A stretch of DNA of 64,000 nt, taken from NCBI RefSeq assembly GCF_000378445.1, contig NZ_KB899700.1:1-64000 (forward strand). Direction: 5' to 3'. Each line of letters opens with the position of its first letter. The first letter of the stretch is position 1. The notes under the pieces were generated by a model, which made no database searches, was not told the DNA's origin, and was given only the letters and a program-made list of their open reading frames with translations. The DNA is from Deinococcus aquatilis DSM 23025 (GTDB lineage Bacteria > Deinococcota > Deinococci > Deinococcales > Deinococcaceae). The position numbers and the translations under genes are program-made. Positions 57,940-64,000 of the stretch are shown one piece after another.

Positions 57940-57974
57940 GCGGCCGCACTTAATTGGAGCTCGACTAGTCTAGA
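57940..57974. other. Polylinker-like cluster of restriction palindromes
   Basis: Within 35 bases occur GCGGCCGC (NotI, 57940-57947), GAGCTC (SacI, 57957-57962), ACTAGT (SpeI, 57964-57969) and TCTAGA (XbaI, 57969-57974), followed 10 bases later by TGGCCA. Such spacing resembles a cloning-vector multiple site. It sits in the promoter region of the DUF11 gene. Chance is also possible, since the DNA nearby is compositionally mixed. Confidence 0.4.
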
Positions 57975-59570
57975 CACAAAGGCTGGCCATTAGATACTCA
58001 GCTATAGTTCATCTCCTCATCTACACTTATCTCGGCCTTCATAATTTGTGGGCGTTGAAGAGGTTTTATTCACATATGAGTCGAAAATATTTAAAAATGG
58101 ATCATATATCACGCAATCTAAATGTGTCTCTCATATAAATATTCCCCTCTTTCTCATATTTGCCCATCTTAACTGCCATAAGTGTCGAAAAACACACAAG
58201 CATGAGAGTGTCCTCTGCCGGCGTAATGCCTCAAAGAATGACTTTCAGAAGCTGGCTCTTCTGAAGCCAGGGACGAGCAAAGCGAAAAATCAAGATGGCC
58301 GACGCCAGGGAAACGATTGTCCGGAGGCGTCTTAAACAGCGAACTGGACGTGGCAAAAGCGGCCCGGCAGCACACTGTCGATGACCTCCTGATCCCCAGC
58401 TCAGTTCTTGGAGGCGGGCCGTGCCCGCCTCACCGGAGACCGTCCGGATCAGGGGGTAGGGGTCAGTCTGTTGGAGAACGACCGGCTCAAGCACATGGCA
58501 GAGGAGAAACTGGAATTGGCTACCGCGCCAAAAGTGCGGTGGCTCGGACAGTGACAGAACTGATGATTCTGCAGCAGACCCAGCTCACGGCGTTTCGCCC
58601 AATAAACAGATTTTCTATAATGGCGACGCCAAGACCATGAGACCAGTGCGCAGTTGCGCTGCGCGGTAGCACCGGGATCACCTGACGAACAGGTCCGCCA
58701 AACCGCGTTACTGTACCCGGCTTCGGGGCAAAGGTGCTGGCCAAGCGAAAAGGTTGGCCTGCAGAGCATCCACACGGCGCTGCGTGAACTGCACTGCTGT
58801 CCCCTGCAGTCTCGGAAAACGAGAAACCTTCAAAGATGGGTGCTTACTCCTAAGACTGCAGGACGCCGGGCGCAGATCAATGCCACGCGCTTTTCCCTCC
58901 CAGAGGGCATCTATTGATTGACTCTGAGCTGAACGTTCTTTCGCGCGTGGTCTGAGGCAGCCGGGTGGTGTGTAGCTTGTCGATGCACCTCGCCAGGTTC
59001 ACGCTTAACGAAGCCGTCACCGTCTTGTAGGCCGAGGGCCGCCCTACACCGATCCTGGTGAACAGTGACGAAAGCAGCGACCGCACTTCAACCGCGAGGT
59101 CTTCCCATAGGACCGTGCTCGGTTCACTCCAAGGTGTCCCGGCCAGGTGGGAACTCTGGAAAGACTCTGCGGGACCGCCAGCTATCAATTCGTGTTCCGT
59201 CATGACTGGCGGCCCATGGCCGAGGTTCGAATGGCTATGTCACGCCTTGGTCTGCACTTACCTCACTGGCGAAGACTCGCAATGCTGCTTGAAGAATTTC
59301 TTGGAGCACCAACTTATCCTTCTGAAGACCCTGTTAGCATGTTCGCAACGGGGTCAATCTGATCCGGCCAACCTCCAACGACATTCGACTCCTCAGCACA
59401 AGAGCCCAGTAGAATTCAGGCTGGCGGAAACCCGCGTAACTGGAAGTGCGCGATTCCCAGACAAACTCAACTGGGACCTTGAGCTAAACTTAAAGAGGTG
59501 TGCCGAGAAGCGGAGGGGAGATTAGGAGCATGATGGATCCATTCTTGAGCTTCAAACTACGGAACAGCAT
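57975..59570. other. About 1.6 kb with no convincing gene
   Basis: Composition changes from AT-rich (58000-58200) to GC-rich. Short frames on both strands (for example 58449-58775 minus and 58877-59203 minus) have no start signals or recognisable families. A stretch near 58475-58520 could be an OrfA coiled-coil fragment (LLENDRLKHMAEEKLELA), but it is isolated. I treat the region as scrambled mobile-element and intergenic debris. Confidence 0.4.
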
Positions 59571-60812
59571 TTGAATATTCTGATTTTGACGCAGTACTTC
59601 TGGCCGGAAACATTTCGCATCAATGATGTTGCTCAGGGATTGCAGGAACGTGGGCACCAGGTAGAGGTGTTGACAGGTTTTCCTAACTATCCGTCAGGCC
59701 GCTTTTTTGAGGGATATAGGTCACCTCGGCCTCAGAGTCAACAGTTCGGGCACGTACAGATTCAGCGTGTTCCATTAGCTCCCCGAGGTGATGGCCGAGG
59801 GATGCGCCTGATTCTGAACTATCTGTCTTTTGCGCTAAGTGCATCCCTGTTCGGCCCCCGCATGGTCCAAAGGCCGGATGTCATCCTGGTCTTTGAGCCT
59901 TCGCCCATTACTATCGGGGTCCCCGCAGCGATCTTGCGACGATATTTTCGTGCTCCAGTGGCGTTCTGGGTGCAGGATTTGTGGCCGGAAAGTCTCGTTG
60001 CGACGGGCACACTGAGTTATCCACGGGCCCTGCACCTCGTCAGCCAACTGGTGCGCTGGATCTACGCCCATTGTGACCTCCTGTTGGTGCAGTCACGAGC
60101 ATTCACCCGGTCTTTAGTTGAACATGGCACGCCGCTCTCACGTATCCGGTACCTACCCAACAGTGCGGAGTCCTTTTACCAACCTGTTGAAGTACCAGCC
60201 GACGCACCAGAGCGTCATCTGGTGCCGGATGACGGGATCATGAATGTTATGTTTGCGGGAAACTTGGGTGTCAGCCAAGACCTAGAAACCCTTGTGGCAG
60301 CGGCTGATCTACTCCGTGACGCCCCAGTGCGTTGGATTATTCTCGGTGATGGGCGACAACGCGGATGGCTTGAAGACCAGATCCGCCACCGCAACTTGGG
60401 CACGCAGTTCCGACTGCTCGGCAGCTATCCAGCGCAAAGCATGCCACGTTTCTTCGCCTTAGCAGACGCCCTCCTAGTCAGCCTCAAAGATGACCCAGCA
60501 TTTGAAGCAACTATACCTTCAAAGCTACAGTCTTATTTGGCGTGTGGTAGACCCATTATCGCCTCCTTGAATGGAGAAGGGGCCCGCGTGACTCTAGATG
60601 CCGGTGCAGGTGTAGCCGTACCAGCAGAGCGGCCTCAGGCTCTGGCAGATGCGGTACGGGAACTTGCTGCCTGCAGTGCCACCGAACGCGCGGCAATGGG
60701 AACACGCGGCCGAGCATACTTTCTTATGCATTTCGAGCGTAACCACCTTCTGACGCAGCTGGAAGAAACACTCGAAGAACTTGTCATACATCACGAGGAG
60801 AACAAACAATGA
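59571..60812 (+). CDS. WbuB-like glycosyltransferase (GT4)
   Basis: 413 residues. GT-B fold of family GT4: N-terminal NILILTQYFWPETFRINDVA, then FWVQDLWPESLVATG (WbuB-type block) and VMFAGNLGVSQDLETLV, LGDGRQRGWLE, IPSKLQSYLACGRPIIA and GAGVAVPAERP with the E-x7-E-like acidic pair region. WbuB in E. coli O26 transfers N-acetyl-L-fucosamine. Start is TTG 59571; no ATG is in frame nearby, and the ribosome site is weak. It is 4-base coupled to the reductase. GC is lower than in the core genes, which suggests transfer. Confidence 0.78.
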   Translation: MNILILTQYFWPETFRINDVAQGLQERGHQVEVLTGFPNYPSGRFFEGYRSPRPQSQQFGHVQIQRVPLAPRGDGRGMRLILNYLSFALSASLFGPRMVQRPDVILVFEPSPITIGVPAAILRRYFRAPVAFWVQDLWPESLVATGTLSYPRALHLVSQLVRWIYAHCDLLLVQSRAFTRSLVEHGTPLSRIRYLPNSAESFYQPVEVPADAPERHLVPDDGIMNVMFAGNLGVSQDLETLVAAADLLRDAPVRWIILGDGRQRGWLEDQIRHRNLGTQFRLLGSYPAQSMPRFFALADALLVSLKDDPAFEATIPSKLQSYLACGRPIIASLNGEGARVTLDAGAGVAVPAERPQALADAVRELAACSATERAAMGTRGRAYFLMHFERNHLLTQLEETLEELVIHHEENKQ

Positions 60813-61690
60813 AAATCCTAATTCTCGGCGGCGACGGAATGTTCGGTCATCAGTTCTATCAACTTGTACGTGAGCGACACGATGTACGCATTACAGTTCG
60901 TCAGGATTTCAGCTCTTACGCAAATTACGGTTTATTCAACCGTGACAATATGTACACAGGCATTGATGTACGTTCAAGTGACCGCTTGGCAGAAGTTATG
61001 GCAGACTTCAGACCAGACGCAGTGGTAAACGCAGTCGGGATTGTCAAGCAACGCCACTCTGCTAAAGAGAGTATCCCCAGTCTGGAAATCAATTCTCTTC
61101 TTCCTCATCGACTGTCAGAGCTCACCCGCTTGGGCGGCGCGCGTCTCGTGCACCTGAGCACAGATTGCGTCTTCTCTGGCCGCCAAGGCATGTATCAGGA
61201 AACGGATTTTCCAGATGCAGATGATCTCTACGGTCGCAGCAAACTGCTGGGTGAAGTGACGGATCCACATACGCTAACGCTCCGCACATCGATAATCGGA
61301 CCGGAGTTGTCGCGTAAGACCAGCTTACTCGAGTGGGTCCTGGCGCAAAAGGGGCAAACCAAGGGCTTCCGGCAAGCAATTTTTAGTGGCCTGACCACAC
61401 TGGAGCTCTCCAGAGTGATTGAACAACTTTTGACCCAGCATCCTCAAGCCTCTGGTCTTTATCAAGTCTCCAGTGAACCTATCAATAAATATGACCTGTT
61501 AAATTTGATATGCGATGCGTATAAATTGGATCTGGAGGTAGTCCCAGACGATCAGTTTGTCATTGACCGAAGTCTTGATTCACGCCGCTTTCGTGATGAC
61601 TTCGGGTATAAGCCGCCCAGCTGGTCCGAAATGGTTCAGGAGATGGCTGCCCAACCTCCCGCCACCACGCGCACGCTCACGTCGACCTGA
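60809..61690 (+). CDS. RmlD/FnlB-like nucleotide-sugar reductase
   Basis: 293 residues. NAD(P) site KILILGGDGMFGHQFYQLV, then VVNAVGIVKQRHSAKESI, VHLSTDCVFSGRQGMYQE and DLYGRSKLLGEV (Tyr-x-x-x-Lys). The extended short-chain family is that of RmlD; the VNAVGIVKQR block and the ATGA overlap with a WbuB-like glycosyltransferase suggest FnlB, the UDP-L-FucNAc pathway reductase. The companion genes fnlA and fnlC are not visible here. It would use a UDP-hexose intermediate in surface polysaccharide synthesis. The C-terminal third is typical (YKLDLEVVPDDQFVIDRSLDS). Confidence 0.75.
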   Translation: MKILILGGDGMFGHQFYQLVRERHDVRITVRQDFSSYANYGLFNRDNMYTGIDVRSSDRLAEVMADFRPDAVVNAVGIVKQRHSAKESIPSLEINSLLPHRLSELTRLGGARLVHLSTDCVFSGRQGMYQETDFPDADDLYGRSKLLGEVTDPHTLTLRTSIIGPELSRKTSLLEWVLAQKGQTKGFRQAIFSGLTTLELSRVIEQLLTQHPQASGLYQVSSEPINKYDLLNLICDAYKLDLEVVPDDQFVIDRSLDSRRFRDDFGYKPPSWSEMVQEMAAQPPATTRTLTST

Positions 61691-61798
61691 TGTTCATGAC
61701 ACCATCCTGGATGAGTCACCGCACTTGTAATGCGGCCATGCACAACTGACGGCGTCATGAACGGACCAAGTTTGTTCAATGCTGTATATGATTTGCCG

Positions 61799-62936
61799 CT
61801 CAGTACCCGACACTTTTTGACGGGTTGAAATCTCTCGTCTGATCCGTCAGAACAGAGCGCGTCTCCTGCCACGCTAACCCATCTGACGCGCTGCTTTCTT
61901 GCTCATTTCCCGGAAGACCGCAAAAACTAAGTGGAGCTCCTTTCTCTCGTCGTCTTGGCACTCCTCCAAACCAAGGACGTCCGGCATGCGGAGCGGGCTG
62001 AGCGCTTCCCGGGAAGCGCTCAGCCCTTCGGTTATTCGCCGAATGGAGCGGTTCTTCAACCATCATCCCCTGTGCCCGGCTGATGTCGCAGTGGTTGTGC
62101 TGAAGCTGCTTCTGGAGGCCCGGAAGCGGGAATTTATCCTTGACCATACCCACTGGAAGCTGGGACAGTTAGATGTGAACGCGTTGGTACTGGCCGTCTT
62201 GTGGCGTGGTGTCGCCATTCCACTGCTCTTCGAGCTGCTGCCCCATGGGGGCAGCAGCCGCACCGAGATCCGGCTGACCCTGATAAGTGATGTGTTGTGC
62301 CTCCTGTCCTGTCGGGAGATCGCCATGCTCTATGCCGATCGTGAATTCACCCTGAAGACTGGATCACTGAGCTGTCTCGTGCGGGGATTCCCCTCTGTGT
62401 CCGCCTCCGACAAGACACGTTCATTGACGGCTCTCCTCCACGAGACTGGCTGCAGGGACTGCAGCCAGGGATGAAAGGTATCCTCGTGGATCAGGCTGAG
62501 GTTTACGGTCAACCGATGAATGTCGTCCTGACGTACACCCAGGATGGAGAGGCGCTGGTCATTGCCAGCACCTCCGGTTCTGCCAGCCGCATCCTGTCCG
62601 GGTATCGCAAGAGGTTCCGCATTGAGTGTCTGTTCCGGGCTTTGAAAAGCAAGGGATTCAAGCTGGAAAGTACCCACATGACGCTCCACGTGATCGTGGA
62701 GCGCCTGCTCTGCCTGCTGACCCTGGCGTACGTCTGGTGCGTGCTGGTGGGTCTTCTCCAAACGTGCACCGTGAAAGTACATGGTCGGCGAGCCTGGAGT
62801 GTGGTGACGCTGGGCCTCCGAACCCTCGTGCGGACATTCGCCCGCATCCACGAGCGTGGGGAGGCGGAAGCACTTCAACTCATTGGGCTTCTGAAATCCA
62901 GCCAGACGCTCAATTCAGAAAGTGTCGGGTACTGAG
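61799..62936 (+). mobile_element. IS4-family element, copy 2, transposase broken
   Basis: Perfect 18-bp ends, CTCAGTACCCGACACTTT at 61799-61816 and AAAGTGTCGGGTACTGAG at 62919-62936, bound 1138 bp. No target duplication is evident. The interior is highly similar to copy 1 (right two-thirds near identical) but has at least two frameshifts: one before the SVIRRMERFF block, one at the REF block (VLYADREF-TLKTGS instead of REFIGQDW), where a base is lost. The C-terminal part (62471-62935) is intact. Copy 1 keeps the later frame, so neither copy makes a full enzyme. Confidence 0.85.
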
Positions 62937-63006
62937 TCTATTGAGATTAGGCTTAACTCCATGTGTACGAAATCGCCTCACCCTGTATTGGATCGTATGG
63001 CTGAAG

Positions 63007-64000
63007 CTACCTTTTTAAGAAAGAGACAGCGTAAAGGTCGTTCACCATAGGGTGAGTTTCACTTCGCACGAGAATGATCAAATCCTCTTTCCGGTCAGTA
63101 TTGAATTGTCCTTTCAGTATGCTGATTACCCGGCTATTGTGTTTTAAATCCGGAAAACCGTACTCAATGCCGTATCGGCCCTGGAAAGAAGGAACGAGCC
63201 AGCCAAACTCTCCCTTTCCATTGTTTGGGAAAACGCTGATCCCAGCTGTGTCTGCAATCGAAGTCTTCTCACCAATTTCAGTAACGACATCTGAAAAGTT
63301 GTCCTCGTTGGCACGGAGGGCCTGTCCACCGCGGTACATGCCAGACACAAGTGCTTGGCTGGTATGCGTGCGGGAGACGCCGCCGGTTGCCTGGCGGTAG
63401 CAGATCGTCACGCTCCTGTCGGCGCCAGCCCCTATGCCAATCAAGTCGAATACACTGTCGCCGTCCATATCTACGACCTGAGTTCCAAGAACGTCTCCTT
63501 GGGTTAAGGAAGCGGGGGTACCGTTGGCTGCTGAGAATACGTGGCAACCAGGTTTATTCACCACAATATCCGCCTGTTCATTGTAGGTCACGGGTCTAAC
63601 AGTCAGGCTCTCAGTAGGAGTCCCACCAATCCCATAGGCGATATCCTGCACGGTGGGGAACATGCCGTTGCTGTTCCTCATCCAGATAAGGCGGCGGTCT
63701 GCATCAATGGCGACCAGATCCTGCTGACCGTCACCATCAATGTCTCCCGCTTCGATTTTAGCGATGCGGAAGTTCACCTGCAGTAATTCCCGGCTGGGTC
63801 TGGCAATCCTTGTTCCATCACCGAAACAGACACTCAGACGGCTCTGTAAATTTCGGAAGTCGTCAGGTCGACTCGTGATGAGGAGGTCTACGTTCGCATC
63901 GCCGTTTAGGTCTTTAGCGACGACCTGCCCTTGAGAGCCTAAAGCCAAGCTGTCCTGACAGGAGCCGCCCGTGGTGAAGTGCCCATTGCCGTCGCTCAAG
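63007..64000 (-). CDS. FG-GAP/VCBS-type repeat protein, 5-prime end outside the window
   Basis: At least 331 residues, continuing past the window end. FG-GAP-like beta-propeller repeats with calcium loops are visible: DLNGDANVDLLI, GDIDGDGQQDLVAIDADRR, DMDGDSVFDLIG, each preceded by a hydrophobic strand. They recur at intervals of about 55 to 80 residues, as in integrin-like propellers. Such proteins are usually secreted or on the surface and bind sugars or other proteins. The signal peptide should lie beyond position 64000. GC is lower than in the core. Confidence 0.7.
   Translation of the reverse strand, partial: LSDGNGHFTTGGSCQDSLALGSQGQVVAKDLNGDANVDLLITSRPDDFRNLQSRLSVCFGDGTRIARPSRELLQVNFRIAKIEAGDIDGDGQQDLVAIDADRRLIWMRNSNGMFPTVQDIAYGIGGTPTESLTVRPVTYNEQADIVVNKPGCHVFSAANGTPASLTQGDVLGTQVVDMDGDSVFDLIGIGAGADRSVTICYRQATGGVSRTHTSQALVSGMYRGGQALRANEDNFSDVVTEIGEKTSIADTAGISVFPNNGKGEFGWLVPSFQGRYGIEYGFPDLKHNSRVISILKGQFNTDRKEDLIILVRSETHPMVNDLYAVSFLKR

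Overview
The window reads like a GC-rich chromosome, or large plasmid, of a Deinococcus-type bacterium. The evidence is indirect: high GC in the core genes, at least seven genes with a TANNNT -10 hexamer only 5 to 9 bases before the start codon (leaderless transcription, common in Deinococcus), many lipoproteins and exported proteins, a carotenoid-acyltransferase-like gene, and a dense, varied and mostly decayed insertion-sequence load (IS630, IS982, IS5, IS110, IS3, IS4). I saw no rRNA, tRNA or CRISPR array, and no phage or plasmid core genes.

Layout. 1-2220: an apparently complete IS630 element with a programmed frameshift site, next to a second IS630 remnant and a degraded small Cys-motif gene. 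2403-8366 (minus): a five-gene operon (beta-helix protein, AlgF, AlgI, AlgJ and AlgX homologues), i.e. an exopolysaccharide O-acetylation module with no polymerase or sugar-nucleotide genes beside it. 8410-10550: IS982 debris and a short IS5 copy with perfect ends. 10555-14000: a beta-propeller protein whose domain order looks circularly permuted, a frameshifted DinB-family gene, and a tyrosine-recombinase-like protein lacking catalytic residues. 14836-21600: a histidine-utilisation operon (hutU, an exported propeller-like gene, hutG, hutI, hutH) with a divergent IclR regulator. 21690-28048: a mercuric-reductase-like flavoprotein, a small exported protein, and a ugp-type glycerol phosphate uptake set with its phosphodiesterase. 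28288-36000: a lipoprotein metalloprotease, the molybdate transporter genes modB and modA, nhaA behind a hairpin-rich leader ending in a terminator, and a second recombinase-like paralogue. 36039-42485: an FtsX/MacB-type permease, a CrtO-like acyltransferase, and a rmlDCAB plus glycosyltransferase operon for dTDP-L-rhamnose and its transfer. 42651-49842: exported proteins, a type III polyketide synthase, methyltransferase and flavin monooxygenase operon, a duplicated-domain serine hydrolase, and a cold-shock gene.

50000-64000 is accessory. It holds a tailspike-like beta-helix protein, an IS3 element whose halves are separated by IS110 and IS4 insertions, a large DUF11 lipoprotein, about 1.6 kb of apparently non-coding sequence that begins with a polylinker-like cluster of restriction palindromes, a lower-GC WbuB-like glycosyltransferase and FnlB/RmlD-like reductase pair, a second damaged IS4 copy, and the end of an FG-GAP repeat protein that runs off the window.

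Common themes are cell-envelope decoration (polysaccharide acetylation, rhamnose, FucNAc-like sugar, phenolic lipid and possibly glyco-carotenoid acylation) and nutrient scavenging (histidine, glycerol phosphates, molybdate). The most useful leads are the permuted propeller, the polymerase-less acetylation operon, the type III PKS operon, the nhaA leader attenuator and the two catalytically empty recombinase-fold paralogues.
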